DNA of 64,000 nt from Armigeres subalbatus (GCF_024139115.2 NC_085141.1:131501822-131565821); one strand, 5' to 3'; shown: positions 21,332 through 33,257, numbered from the stretch's first letter. Notes: generated by a model from the letters alone, not told the origin. Numbers and translations are program-made.

Positions 21332-24282
21332 CTACTTTCAAGAGGCTCGGAAGCCTCCTTTCAAGAGGCTCGGAAGCCTCCTTTCAAGAGGCTCGGAAGC
21401 CTCCTTTCAAGAGGCTCGGAAGCCTCCTTTCAAGAGGCTCGGAAGCCTCCTTTCAAGAGGCGCTGAAGCCTCCTTTCAAGAGGCTCGGAAGCCTCCTTTC
21501 AAGAGGCTCGGAAGCCTCCTTTCAAGAGGCTCGGAAGCCTCCTTTCAAGAGGCTCGGAAGCCTCCTTTCAAGAGGCTCGGAAGCCTCCTTTCAAGAGGCT
21601 CGGAAGCCTCCTATAAGCGGGCTCGGAAGCCTCCTATCAACGGTCTCGGAAGCCTCCTTTCAAGAGGCTCGGAAGCCTCCTTCCAAGAGGCTCGAAAGCC
21701 TCCTATCAACGGGCTTGGAAGCCTCCTTTCAAGAGGCTCGGAAGCCTCCTTTCAAGAGGCTCGGAAGCCTCCTTTCAAGAGGCTCGGAAGCCTCCTTTCA
21801 AGAGGCTCGGAAGCCTCCTTTCAAGAGGCTCGGAAGCCTCCTTTCAAGAGGCTCGGAAGCCTCCTTTCAAGAGGCTCAGAGCCTCCTTTCAAGAGGCTCA
21901 GGCCTCCTTTCAAGAGGCTCAGAGCCTCCTTTCAAGAGGCTCAGAAGCCTCCTTTCAAGAGGCTCAGGAAGCCTCCTTTCAAGAGGCTCAGAAGCCTCCT
22001 TTCAAGAGGCTAAGAAGCCTTCTTTCCAGATGCTCAGAAGCCTCCTTTCAAGAGGCTCAGATGCCTCCTTTCAAGAGGCTCTGAAGCCTCCTTTCAAGAG
22101 GCTCAGAGCCTCCTTTCAAGAGGCTCGGAAGCCTCCTTTCAAGAGGCTCAGAAGCCTCCTTTCAAGAGCTCAGGAAGCCTCCTTTCAAGAGGCTCAGAAG
22201 CCTCCTTTCAAGAGGCTCAGAAGCCTCCTTTCAAGAGGCTCAAGCCTCCTTTCAAGAGGCTCAGAAGCCTCCTTTCAAGAGGCTCAGAAGCCTCCTTTCA
22301 AGAGGCTCGGAAGCCTCCTTTCAAGAGGCTCGGAAGCCTCCTTTCAAGAGGCTCGGAAGCCTCCTTTCAAGGGGCTCGGAAGCCTCCTTTCAAGAGGCTC
22401 GGAAGCCTCCTTTCAAGAGGCTCGGAAGCCTCCTTTCAAGAGGCTCGGAAGCCTCCTTTCAAGAGGCTCGGAAGCCTCCTTTCAAGAGGCTCGGAAGCCT
22501 CCTTCCAAGAGGCTCTGAAGCCTCCTTTCAAGAGGCTCAGAAGCCTCCTTCCAAGAGGTTTGGAAGCCTCCTTCCATGAGGCTCAGGAGTCTCCTATAAA
22601 CGGGCTCGGAAGCCTCCTATCAACGGGCTTGGAAGCCTCCTATCAACGGGCTCGGAAGCCTCCTTTCAAGAGGCTCGGAAGCTTCCTTCGAAAGGGCTCG
22701 GAAGCCTCCTTTCAAGAGGCTCGGAAGCCTCCTTTCAAGAGGCTCGGAAGCCTCCTTTCAAGAGGCTCGGAAGCCTCCTTCCAAGAGGCCTGGAAGCCTC
22801 CTTCCAAGAGGCTCGGAAGCCTCCTTCCATGAGGCTCGGAAGTCTTCTATAAGCGGGCTCGGAAGCCTCCTATCAACGGTCTCGGAAGCCTCCTTTCAAG
22901 AGGCTCGGAAGCCTCCTTTCAAGAGGCTCGGAAGCCTCCTTCCAAGAGGCTCGAAAGCCTCCTATCAACGGACTTGGAAGCCTCCTATCAACGGGCTTGG
23001 AAGCCTCCTATCAACGGGCTTGGAAGCCTCCTATCAACGGGCTTGGAAGCCTCCTATCAACGGGCTTGGAAGCCTCCTATCAACGGGCTTGGAAGCCTCC
23101 TATCAACGGGCTTGGAAGCCTCCTATCAGCGGGCTTGGAAGCCTCCTATCAACGGGCTTGGAAACCTCCTATCAACGGGTTCGGAAGCCTCCTTTCAAGA
23201 GGCTCGGAAGCCTGCTTTCAAGAGGCTCGGAAGCCTGCTTTCAAGAGGCTCGGAAGCCTCCTTTCAAGAGGCTCGGAAGCCTCCTTTCAAGAGGCTCGGA
23301 AGCCTCCTTTCAAGAGGCTCGGAAGCCTCCTTTCAAGAGGCTCGGAAGCCTCCTTTCAAGAGGCTCGGAAGCCTCCTTTCAAGAGGCTCGGAAGCCTCCT
23401 TTCAAGAGGCTCAGGAAGCCTCCTTTCAAGAGGCTCAGAAGCCTCCTTTCAAGAGGCTCGGAAGCCTCCTTTCAAGAGGCTCAAGCCTCCTTTCAAGAGG
23501 CTGGGAAGCCTCCTTTCAAGAGGCTCAGAAGCCTCCTTTCAAGAGGCTCAAGCCTCCTTTCAAAGAGGCTCAGCCTCCTTTCAAGAGGCTCAGAAGCCTC
23601 CTTTCAAGAGGCTCAGCAGCCTCCTTTCAAGAGGCTCAGAGCCTCCTTTCAAGAGGCCTGGAAGCCTCCTTTCAAGAGGCTCAGAAGCCTCCTTTCAAGA
23701 GGCTCAGGCCTCCTTTCAAGAGGCTCGAAGCCTTCTTTCAAGAGGCTCAGAAGCCTCCTTTCAAGAGGCTCAGAAGCCTCCTTTCAAGAGGCTCAGAAGC
23801 CTCCTTTCAAGAGGCTCAGAAGCCTCCTTTCAAGAGGCTCAGAAGCCTCCTTTCAAGAGGCTCGAAAGCCTCCTTTCAAGATGCTCAGAAGCCTTCTTTC
23901 AAGAGGCTCAAAAGCCTCCTTTCAAGAGGCTCAGAAGCCTCCTTTCAAGAGGCTCAGAAGCCTCCTTTCAAGAGGCTCAGAAGCCTCCTTTCAAGAGGCT
24001 CGGAAGCCTCCTTTCAAGAGGCTCGGATGCCTCCTTTCAAGAGGCTCGGAAGCCTCCTTTCAAGAGGCTCGGAAGCCTCCTTTCAAGAGGCTCGGGAGTC
24101 TCATATAAACGGACTCGAAAGCCTCCTATCAACGGGCTTGGAAGCCTCCTATCAACGGGCTTGGAAGCCTCCTATCAACGGGCTCGAAAGCCTCCTTTCA
24201 AGAGGCTCGGAAGCCTCCTTTCAGGAGGCTCGGAAGCCTCCTTTCAAGAGGCTCGGAAGCCTCCTTTCAAGAGGCTCGCCTC
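21332..24282. repeat. 23-bp minisatellite array C
   Basis: About 128 tandem 23-bp monomers with core GAGGCT-CGGA-AGCCTC (also GAGGCT-CAGA-AGCCTC) and linker CTTTCAA. CGGA-type monomers dominate both ends and CAGA-type monomers the interior (about 21880-22290 and 23410-23990), a block structure. A second variant, GGGCTTGGAAGCCTCC followed by TATCAAC, is clustered at 22585-22650, 22970-23170 and 24110-24190. All three plus-strand frames are open for up to 449 codons because three monomers make 23 stop-free codons; not genes. Confidence 0.95.
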
Positions 24283-24393
24283 TTTTCATTTTTCATATAC
24301 CTATCTCATGAGTTACGATTATTTCCATCTACAGCGGAAAAAATAGAAGATACCTATGAATAACGTAATATAATAAATAATATGCTTCAACTG

Positions 24394-24534
24394 GCTACGC
24401 AGTATTTAAAGATTGAAACAAGACTTTTATTTGTTCAACGTTTTGACACGGGGTTGGTATCTTCTTCACCTTCCCCCCGTGTCGAACCGTTGGACAAATA
24501 AAAATCTTGTTTCAAACTTTAAAGACCGCGTAGC
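24394..24534. mobile_element. Foldback element, 60-bp arms
   Basis: Inverted repeat: arm 24394-24453 (GCTACGCAGTATTTAAAG…GACACGGGG) pairs with 24475-24534 (CCCCGTGTCGAACC…GCGTAGC), equal lengths, several mismatches, loop 21 nt. It has the size and shape of a MITE. No target duplication was resolved. Confidence 0.75.
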
Positions 24535-24639
24535 AAGTTTAAGTTGAAATAACAATAAACAGTCGATCCTCAAAACGTATAAATAATATGAAAATGCAAA
24601 ATATATAATAAATAATTAATCGATGCAAAAGTTCGAAGG

Positions 24640-25370
24640 GGTAACTCCCAAGTGAAAATTTCAGAACTGCTGTTTGAGAAAAACCGCACAAAATTCCTTA
24701 GAGAATTCAAAAATTACTACGAAAATTTAGGGATTCGTTTGAAAATTAATTTGAGAATTCATTCATTAACTCATTTCAGGATTTCTCTAAGATTCCTCCA
24801 TGAATTCGTTAGGAAATATTTTTGGAAACTCTTTCGAAAATGTGTTTGCGAGCACCTACGGAAATTGTTTTATGAATTTTGTTTTGGTGTTTTGGAAATT
24901 GGTTTAGGAATTATTCCGGTTTTTTAATTTTTCCGGAATAGTTTTGAGAACTCCTTCGAATCCTCCTTGAGGAATTCCGACGGAATTTCATTTGGAAGTT
25001 TCTTTAGAATTTGAAAAAAAAATATCTCCAGGTATTCATTTGAAATTTCTCCAGATATTTCTTTAGAAAATCTAAAAAGGAATTCTAAAATTTTTCTTTT
25101 TCTGAAAAAAATCTTTCAGAAATCCGTTATTTTAAATTCCTTCAGCAGCTCTTCTAAAAACTTCATTTTGGAATTTATTTGGATGTTCCTTCCAAAAATT
25201 CTTTAGATATTGCTTTGAAAAATCCTTCATTAATTTTTTTATTTCAATTTCTTTTGAATTCTCTTTTGGAAATCCTTTGGATATTCCGTCAGTAATGTTC
25301 TCGAACATTCGAAAGTTCTTCTCGAATTCCTTCGCAATTCCTTGAGGAATTACATCAAAAACTATTGTTT
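24640..25370. repeat. Degenerate AATTCC-rich repeat
   Basis: Poorly conserved tandem words of the type GGAATTCCTTC / GAAATTTCTTCAG / AATTCCTT recur without a fixed period. The same material occupies 28711-30165, 32165-32425, 33440-34410 and 37600-37810. No gene is present. Confidence 0.65.
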
Positions 25371-28246
25371 CGTCCAGGGTGGGACGACCCTACGTTGTGT
25401 TTCAATTCTCCAGGATCCAGACGATCCAAACTTATAACAATTAAGCCAATGCTAAAATATGGTAGACGGTGAACGAGTTCCGGTTTGTTTAAAGGACCGG
25501 AAACCCTCGTTCAAATGCAAATCAAACCTAGATAATGGTGAGAACCTTGCATTCTCGCTGCACGAGGTGATGCAGAGAATAGTAGTACTGCTGGACTTCT
25601 TCGTCATGTGGCATAGGGGTTCGTAACCTTCCATAAAGTGAAATATGAAATATTTTCATGATGACTGGATCTCACTCTAGTCAACTTCAAAAGGTCAGAA
25701 AACGGCGTTTAACAGACCTGACAAAGCTACGTGCGCGAATAATACTTTTTTAAGAAGCCTTTTTGGTTGGAATCTCGGACAGAAGAACGAAATTTATTTT
25801 ATAATATACATCGGCAGTCGTACTTGAAGGTTCAAACCCTGCCTTGGTCACCATTCAAATACCGGCACACCAGTTTACGGTACTGAAGAGATGGAGAGGC
25901 TTTATGGACAAGCAATATATGTAGCTTGAAGTGCAGGATTTTATTTTATTTTATTAGTGAAATCTGATACTATCTTCTGAACAATTTATTTATAATATTG
26001 GTGACACCGGTCACCTTTTGATAAAAAGACATACGATATCTCAAGGTGACCGGTGACATATACCAACTCGAAACACTGAATTAAATACACAAAAACTTCC
26101 TGCTCACTGAGCGGACTACAATAAAGATATTATAGGCCGTGAACACCTGCCGAGATCAGAACATTATGATTAGGGTCATTTTTTAACGTTTTATCATAAT
26201 TTTTAGTTAAAATTTAAAGATTTGTTTACTCTAAAAGCAGTTCCTGAAGCTGCACCTGAAGCCAGATCGGCTGCAAAAAATACATTCCTAACTCAACTTA
26301 CAAAAAATCGTTTCTCCACCCGGCATCCGACCACTGTGCGACACACGAAGCAACGGCTGCTGCTGCTGCTACTGTACCATAGTGCGCTTGCAACGCCAAC
26401 TACCGACCGCCGAAGAAGTGTTCAGGCGTGCCAGCCCACAGGCACCCAATACTAAATGGCAAAACAGCTGACGTTATTTATCTCGTCTGCGTGAATACGA
26501 CACGGCCACAGAAGCTCAGAGTCAGAATAACTACAGAAAGTATAGTTAAGAGCGCTTAGAGCTGCGGTGCGGTGCGGGTGGTTCACCATTTCCCCGTGGC
26601 TGAATACGCAGCTCTAGCAAACAGAAGTTGGTTCACGTGGGACGCCCTCTGGTTCCACACTCACCAGCACACGGCATCATCATGATCGGATCGGGCTCCT
26701 AAATCAGAAGCTTTGTGGTACAAATGTGCGCCGAATTATGGCTCCATTGTGCCGACGAAATGTGCGTTATGATGTATGCCCGGGCCGTGCCACGCCGAAG
26801 ATAGTGCGCCCGAGTTATTATTACATGGCGTTGGACGCCGCGCCAAAGTACGACGCACACATACAGACACCCAGACATACATACATACATACATACATAC
26901 ATTCTGCACCGATGTGCGAGAATGAGATTTCTTACGCTTCGGAAAGTTTTCCGGCTTTCCAGGCACGCTGCAGTAATGACTTGCTGTCGGTGGGTAATCT
27001 TGTAAACTTCTGGGGCGATAGTTAAATTTCCGCTCCGAGTGAGATAATGGGTAGAATGGTGTCGGCTTCGGTGCTGTGCGAGATTGCTTTTGATGCAAAT
27101 AATTGAAGAAGTTGTTGCAATATTCACACGGGCAGCAATCGGACACTCGAGAAATTGCGCAATTTGAAACCATTATAATTTTGCCAACCAACTTATGTGG
27201 GAGAATTATTGCCGTGAACTTTAATTCGTCGAGGCACAATGCTTCCATCCGAACAGGGCGTGCATTTTAACCGGTTGTTACGAATATTGCAGTATTTGAT
27301 ATTGATGGCTTACGGTACATGGCTCAAACCTTAGCTTACTATCACAGACATAATACATTAAGTATTAACTCATTAAATTCATCTTAGTGAAGTGAGGTCG
27401 GCTGTAATGTTCAATCATAAATATGAGTGGAACATCCGTTTTTTTCTTTGACTTGGGCAAACTTCGAACCAATCGACAGACTTGAGCAAAACCGATGAGA
27501 GTGCCACTTGTGATCGATTTGCGAACTATGATCATATGAATTGGCCACTAAATAGATGTATGATGAAAATTTTATGAGTGTAATGTATAGCATTCTTTTT
27601 TTTATATATTTTTTTATGGAAATAATTTCATTTTTCATTGTTCTTTTTTGATTATTTTGTAGATTTTTTTTAATTTCTTGTGAAAAAAAAATATTTTGTT
27701 GAAATTTTGTTATTGTTTATCATTAATATTGATTTATTTATGGAAATTCATGGAATTCAGTCGATAGCAAAATACTGAAGAAGTTTTTAAGTAGAAAACG
27801 AAATACGTATCTATTGATACAAAGTGAATACATATACTGGAAGCAAATGGTATAGTGAAGTCTTTTAAGAAGTCTCCCACATCCTGTGCATATTCCCCTT
27901 TCCTTTTCAAGCACTAGAAAATTAAAGTTGAAGTTGTTTAAAGTCAACAAAAATATGCCCCATAAAATATACAGCAGACCAACCAAAAGAGGTACTCGTC
28001 CAAATTTTTGTTTGTTTTGAGGAATCATTCTGCGAAAAAGAGAAACCACCCTGTGGAGCAATAATCATTGTTGTTCACTACTAGTGGCGCGATCCTTTTT
28101 GTATCTCAATTGCTTGTCGAAAATATTCACGAAAAGTAAGTGAGAAGAGTAATTGGTAAAGCGAACACTGACTGGTGGAGTTAAGCAGCCACACGATGGG
28201 GCACGTGACCCACTAAATCGAATATTTAGTCAAAAGGCCAAAAGGG
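25371..28246. other. No gene recognised; GC-richer island 26220-27260
   Basis: Includes a short palindrome at about 25998-26062 (GACACCGGTCACCTT … AAGGTGACCGGTGAC) and a (CATA)n tract at about 26876-26901. The GC-richer stretch 26220-27260 has overlapping frames on both strands (up to 170 codons on the minus strand) without any motif I recognise; the CATA tract runs through them, which argues against coding. 27600-27720 is T-rich. Confidence 0.4.
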
Positions 28247-28710
28247 TCCTGAGAAAAACAACTGATTTTCGTAAAATTTTGATTAATCTTGGAGATACTT
28301 CCGAAGTAATTTTTGAAGATATTTTCGAAAGAATTTTAAAAGCAATTCTAAGAATTTCTTTGCAAAATCCAATCGGTATTTCTCCGGAAATTGTTTTGTA
28401 AATTCCATCGTAAATTCCTGTAAGAATTCCTTCGCCAAATCCACTTCAAAAAATTTCAGGCTTTCCTTTGAAAATTCCTTTATTTTCAAAGGAAAGCCTG
28501 AAATTTTTTGAAGTGGATTTGGCGAAGGAATTCTTACAGGAATTTACGATGGAATTTACAAAACAATTTCCGGAGAAATACCGATTGGATTTTGCAAAGA
28601 AATTCCTAGAATTTCTTCTAAAATTCTTTCGAAAATAACTTCAAAAATTACTTCGGAAGTTTCTCCAAGAATAATCAAAATTTTAAGAAAATTAGTTGTT
28701 TTTCTCAGGA
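28247..28710. repeat. 464-bp near-perfect palindrome
   Basis: Two 229-bp arms (28247-28475 and 28482-28710) are inverted copies around a 6-nt centre (TCCTTT, 28476-28481). The register is kept over the whole length, so there is no net indel. I count about eight mismatches, all in the outer half; the inner ~120 bp of each arm appear identical. The sequence is AATTCC-type degenerate repeat. It can fold into a long hairpin as RNA or a cruciform as DNA. Confidence 0.92.
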
Positions 28711-30165
28711 ATTCATTCTGAAATTTGTCCAAAAATTTATTCGAAAATTTTTTATAAATATCCTTCAGAATTGTTTTCTACTCCAGGAATAATTTAGAAT
28801 TTTTTTCCTTGATTCCTTTGGAAGTTCCTCTTTTTTAGTAAAACCAATTAAAATTCTTGCAGGGATTATTCCAGAAATATTGTTGGTAGTTTTTTTTCCT
28901 GAAATATTGAATGGAATGAAATAGGTATAAACATTTATTGAATAATGATGAATGAATGAAGAATTATGAAATATTTCCAGATTAATTTTTAGAGTAACTT
29001 TTGAAGTAATTGCTAAATTATTCGTAATTAAATTTAATTATGAATTTCTGAAAATATTCCCGAGAGAGCTTCTTAGTAAACATCCGTAGGTGTTGAGGAG
29101 CTTCAGATTAAATTTTCGGAGGAATGTCCACAGATATTTCTAAATGAAATTTTAAAAGTATTCTTGGATGAAATTCTGTATAAATTCCTAGGTGAAATTT
29201 CAAAGGAATTCCAAGAATTTCTTCTCAGAGTTTCGGAAGAAATTTCTTGAGGAATTACTGGAAGAATTTGTTTGACAAAAACCTTAGATAATTGCTGATG
29301 CAATTCCTTAAACAAATTTGATAGGTTTTCTAATTCAATCATTTGCAATATTAAAAAGAATTCATAATAAAAACATGAAGGAAATTCTCCTGAGCGGTTT
29401 TCCGTTGGAATTGCAAACAAATTTTCAATTAAATTTCTTAGCTCATTCATCCGAATTTTTTTTTAGTAACTATTCCAACAATACCTCTATAAACCTATAG
29501 GTCTATAAAACTCCGGAGATTCCTATTAAAGTTTCTTCAGAATTCCTTTTGAGCATTCTATCAGGAATCCCTTCAGAAAATACCTCAGAAACTCTTTCAG
29601 AAATCCTTAGGAAAATTAATTTAAAAATCATTTTTAACATTCCTTCGAGAAATCTTTGGAAATTTCTTACGAAATTCCTTCAGGGAATCTTGAAAAGAAA
29701 ATTCTATAAAATCCGTTGGAAACTCCTTCGGAAGCTCCTTTAGGATTTCCTATTTTATTCTTCAATATTTTTTTTTCGGAAGAATGAAGGAATCGAAAGC
29801 AAAATTTCCGGAACTATGCAAGAATTTTAAAGGAATATTACACTGTTTTACTAAAGGAATTTTTGACAAAAATTTCAAAGGCCTCATGGGATGTTTTAAT
29901 AAAGAATCCCTGGAGGAGCATTCCAATGAACTACTCATAAAATTTTATAAATTATCCTTGCAGGAGTTTTCGAAATAATATCTGTAGGATTTTCTGGAGA
30001 AATTTTAGAAGAAATTTTTAAAGAAAATTCAAAATGTTTTTCAGGAGGAATTTTCGAATGAATTCTCAAAGGAATTTATGAAGAATAACATGAATAGGTT
30101 TTCGAAAAGAATTTCTTAACAAATTTCTGAAGAAATTTGTTATGAAATTCCCGTTACGGTAGAGC
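28711..30165. repeat. Degenerate AATTCC-rich repeat
   Basis: Same low-order repeat as at 24640-25370 (GGAATTC, GAATTTTC, AATTCCTT words). Frames of 60-115 codons have Lys/Phe/Glu/Leu composition dictated by the repeat and are not genes. Confidence 0.6.
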
Positions 30166-31560
30166 AAGGTAAAGTAGCTACCCAAGTGGATTACTCACAA
30201 ACACTGAGGGCTAAAGGCACAACCAAATAAAAAACAACAGTCTCATGATTCAACACATTATATTCATAACGCTTTTCATTTTTCCCTGCTCTGGGCTCCT
30301 ACTTCTCCTACTCTGTGAGATTCTAATCTTATTTAGGTGCACTGACTCACGATTTGCTGCATCATAGTGGCTGCTCAGGGCCGAGCCAGCCCTGCCTGAC
30401 CGAGCGGCCTGGCCGCGCTCTCCTCAGCGCGCGCCTTGCCTGTCACGCGTTGCCGCTCGAGCGGAGCCTTCGATGCCGAACGTTCGCACAGCCAGCTAGC
30501 CCTGCTATTCTCCTTCCGTCTCGCGCTAGGTTCACTCGCCGACAGAATCTCGAAATCGTCCAAAGGTCGTGGCCTACTGCCGTCGTTTCGCCACCACTCG
30601 CCCCGTTTCACCGCTTGGCTCCCGACACGAAAATCAAACCTGCGAAAGAAGCCCTGGGGACGGTGGAGCATTAATAGGCTGCCTGCGATTTCAATTACCG
30701 TGGGCTTACCCTTGATGGGGCTTCTCTTCCTGCGGGCGATGCTAATCCAAGCTCCACTGCCTTTTCGCGTCTGGTGCGCTTGCGGGTATCCACTGGTTGA
30801 CGGGGTCTCAAGCGCCGACGTGCTCCCTGCCTTGGCTGAATTGGGACCTAGCAGTGGCCTGTAACTGAAGCAACCGCTGACGTCACGTATCGGAGTTTTA
30901 TTCGGTGCCGGAGAGTGGAGAGGCCTGAATCTTAACATATGTTTTTAGAATATGCTCCGTCTTATTCAGTAGTGTTCTGCTCACCTGTCAGATAACTATT
31001 TTCCGGATGGTCCGGATTTAGTATCCAAATCAGTGCCCTCTAAACGGCTTCTATTCCAGACCACGCGCTCGTAGATTCTGGAAAACAAAATGGCCGGTCC
31101 TTGGGTTTCCAGTCGAGATCAAAAGATTTTTTGGCTTACCGTCACACAAGATGACCCGATTCTGCTTCGAATTCCTTGCAAGGAATTATGCGACTTAACA
31201 ATCATGCACAGGGCACCTCAAGTACCACTTCCGGCTTTTCTTTCGTTTTCACGACTTTTTCACGCTAGTAGTCCAAAATGTACGGTTGCAATTTTCTGTC
31301 GTGCAAATCAATGGACGTACGATTTGTCGCGGGGCCTAGTGCGAACTGTTTCTCTCGCTGCTCTGACGACCGTGCCGACCTGCGATCGGCGACGCCTGCT
31401 TCTAGTCGTCGGAGCGGAGACTCACTTGAATTGCTGAGTGTAGGTAGGCGTGAGAGTTCTCTGGTCACACGTTCTCTCACTTCCGTCTCTCGTGTTGGTT
31501 TGGCGAGCAGCGGTGGTGATGTACAACAGCCAAACATTACTTCACACGAATGTGTGCTTG
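30166..31560. other. GC-rich island, unidentified
   Basis: Markedly GC-rich from 30360 to 31560, with overlapping frames on both strands (187 codons minus, 142 codons plus at 30436). Neither shows a domain I can name. It might be the 5' region of an LTR element or host sequence; I found no repeats, primer-binding site or terminal TG…CA to settle this. Confidence 0.35.
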
Positions 31561-31885
31561 TACCCGGGCAGAAGCCATGAACAGAATAACAAAATATGAT
31601 ATGCTTTTGATTGATATAAGAGATAAAAGAACAGGCAACAATATCAAAAATTAGCACCGAAATATCATATGAACATCAAGATATGACATGGATAAGAACA
31701 AACTAATGACACATGATATTGATCACTTCTTACAAATAGCATAACTTGATCTCCTCATGATATTTTAGTGCAAAGTATTGATATTGTCGTCTGATCTTTT
31801 ATCTCTTATATCAATCATGTCAATATCTCATTTTGATATCTTATCAACATTTGATATTAATGAGCTATTTTCGTCTACTCGGGTA
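31561..31885. mobile_element. TA-flanked MITE
   Basis: Ends are imperfect inverted repeats: TA-CCCGGGCAGAAG on the left and CGTCTACTCGGG-TA on the right, with TA at 31561-31562 and 31884-31885. Inner arms pair as well: TGATTGATATAAGAGATAAA near 31607 with TTTATCTCTTATATCAATCA near 31800. A TA duplication and long imperfect arms suit a Tc1/mariner-type MITE. No transposase is present. Confidence 0.65.
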
Positions 31886-32427
31886 TCGGTGTCGTGTCAG
31901 CGATAAATGGTGTTGCGTTTCGTTACTCTCGATGAACGCGCACAAGTGTGAGTTTGTGCGTGTTGCATATATCAGTCATACTGTGGCGAGGCGATTATGT
32001 TTCTGTGGCTAGCTGGACAGGATTTCAGCAAAGTGTTCAACAGGGGTGTCCGAACTGTGATACACGGGACAGTGCGTATTTTGATTTTACTTTGTTATTT
32101 TCTAATGTGTCATGAGACTATTTTATTACGTTTTTTACGTTAGCACATACGAATAAACTAAAACGTAACAAATTGTTGAATAAATTTCCTGAATAATTAT
32201 TAAAGAAATCCACGAAAAAAATTAAAATGGAATTCCCAAGCAAATTACTTTTTGGAATTTTCATACAAATCTTTGAATTTCGACAGGAGTTCATTCGGAT
32301 TTTACTCCAGAATCTCCTGAAACAACTGCCTTAGGAATATCTGAAGGAATCCCTTCGGTAATTTTTCTAGGAACTTATCCAGGAATTCATTTGAAAATCC
32401 AGACAGTAGTACATCCAGTTATTTTTT
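31886..32427. other. Short unassigned stretch, then AATTCC-type repeat
   Basis: 31886-32160 shows nothing recognisable. From about 32165 the degenerate AATTCC repeat resumes and is the target of the retroposon that follows. Confidence 0.45.
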
Positions 32428-32454
32428 TACACGGGTGGGTTTCAGTCGATTACG

Positions 32455-33257
32455 GAGTTCAGTGCGAGATTTCTCTTGTTTCGGACAGCAGAACGATGGC
32501 ACGATCGGACGAAATATTGTGTTCTGCTTTGCGCGGCCGTTAATAAAAATCAGTTCAGTGCTAGATTTCTCTTGTTTCGGACAGCAGAACGATGGCGCGA
32601 TCGGACGAAATATTGTGTTCTGCTTTGCGCGGCCGGTAATAAAAATCAGTTCAGTGCGAGATTTCTCTTGTTTCGGACAGCAGAACGATGGCGCGATCGG
32701 ACGAAATATTGTGTTCTGCTTTGCGCGGCCGGTAATAAAAATCAGTTCAGTGCGAGATTTCTCTTGTTTCGGACAGCAGAACGATGATCGCGCGATCGGT
32801 CGAAATATTGTGTTTTGCATTGCGCGCCCGGTAGGCCGGTAGTTAGTTTGTACTACTTTTCGCGCCCGATTCATGGCTAGGTAAAATCACTGTGTATAAA
32901 GAATGACACGGTCGTATCGCTTATCAGAGTGAATCCAGATCCAACGATGCCTACCAATTAACTGATAATCCTTCCTGTGGTTTTTGTGGAGACGCAGAGG
33001 TAAACACGGTCTTCAAATAGCAAAAACCACCTACTAATATTCCTTCCTTCTTCCTAACTGACTACAAGGACGTGGCCGGCGCCGTTATTGATCATTTGAA
33101 TTTTAGAGTCACTGAAACTTGCACACTGAGAATGCTTGAACAATCCCAGTCAATCATTCAGTTGATTCTTTGTGCAATTTCACTGATTCTGGTCAATCAC
33201 GGAGTAGCAACCATAGATATGTGTAGTCAGTCAAAGCTAAGCTAAGCTAAGCTAAGC
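32455..33257 (+). mobile_element. Complete non-autonomous retroposon with TSD of up to 27 bp
   Basis: A direct repeat of up to 27 bp beginning TACACGGGTGGG stands at 32428-32454 and 33258-33284, bracketing an 803-bp insert. The insert opens with GAGTTCAGTGCGAG and four 96-bp monomers, continues with a unique section (ATAAAGAATGACACGG, GATCCAACGATGCCTACC, GACGTGGCCGGCGCCG), then GGAGTAGCAACC, and ends in a (TAAGC)n tail. The 3' landmark is shared with the LINE tail at 14548-14641. There is no reverse transcriptase. I infer an internally deleted LINE or SINE-like passenger moved by a LINE in trans. The first three bases of the duplication could belong to the tail. Confidence 0.8.
32460..32843 (+). 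repeat. Four 96-bp tandem monomers
   Basis: GATTTCTCTTGTTTCGGACA recurs at 32468, 32564, 32660 and 32756, exactly 96 bp apart, and the monomers are nearly identical. Each carries TCAGTTCAGTGCGAG, which contains TCAGT-type initiator sequences. Because 96 is divisible by three, frames of 135 (plus) and 151 (minus) codons stay open; I do not call them genes. Tandem promoter monomers at the 5' end are known for some LINEs, which is the likeliest role here. Confidence 0.9.

Noticed and set aside
19640..24282. CRISPR-like array, because of regular short palindromic repeats
   Set aside because: Monomers are directly adjacent without unique spacers, and the DNA is eukaryotic.
22974..24346. Open frames of 362-449 codons in three plus frames
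   Set aside because: Translations of the 23-bp tandem repeat in all three frames; no unique sequence and no domain.
25825..25870. tRNA gene suggested by GGTTCAAACCC
   Set aside because: Only a B-box-like word; no A box, no anticodon or acceptor stem.
26736..27248. 170-codon minus-strand gene
   Set aside because: It contains the (CATA)n microsatellite translated as CMYVCMYV and overlaps equally long frames on the other strand.
30375..30938. 187-codon minus-strand gene in the GC-rich island
   Set aside because: No recognisable motif, and an overlapping frame of similar length lies on the other strand; GC-rich DNA has few stops. Left unassigned.
32419..32874. Genes of 135 and 151 codons on opposite strands
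   Set aside because: Both are read through the 96-bp tandem repeat, whose length is a multiple of three, so openness is expected; the retroposon explanation is sufficient.
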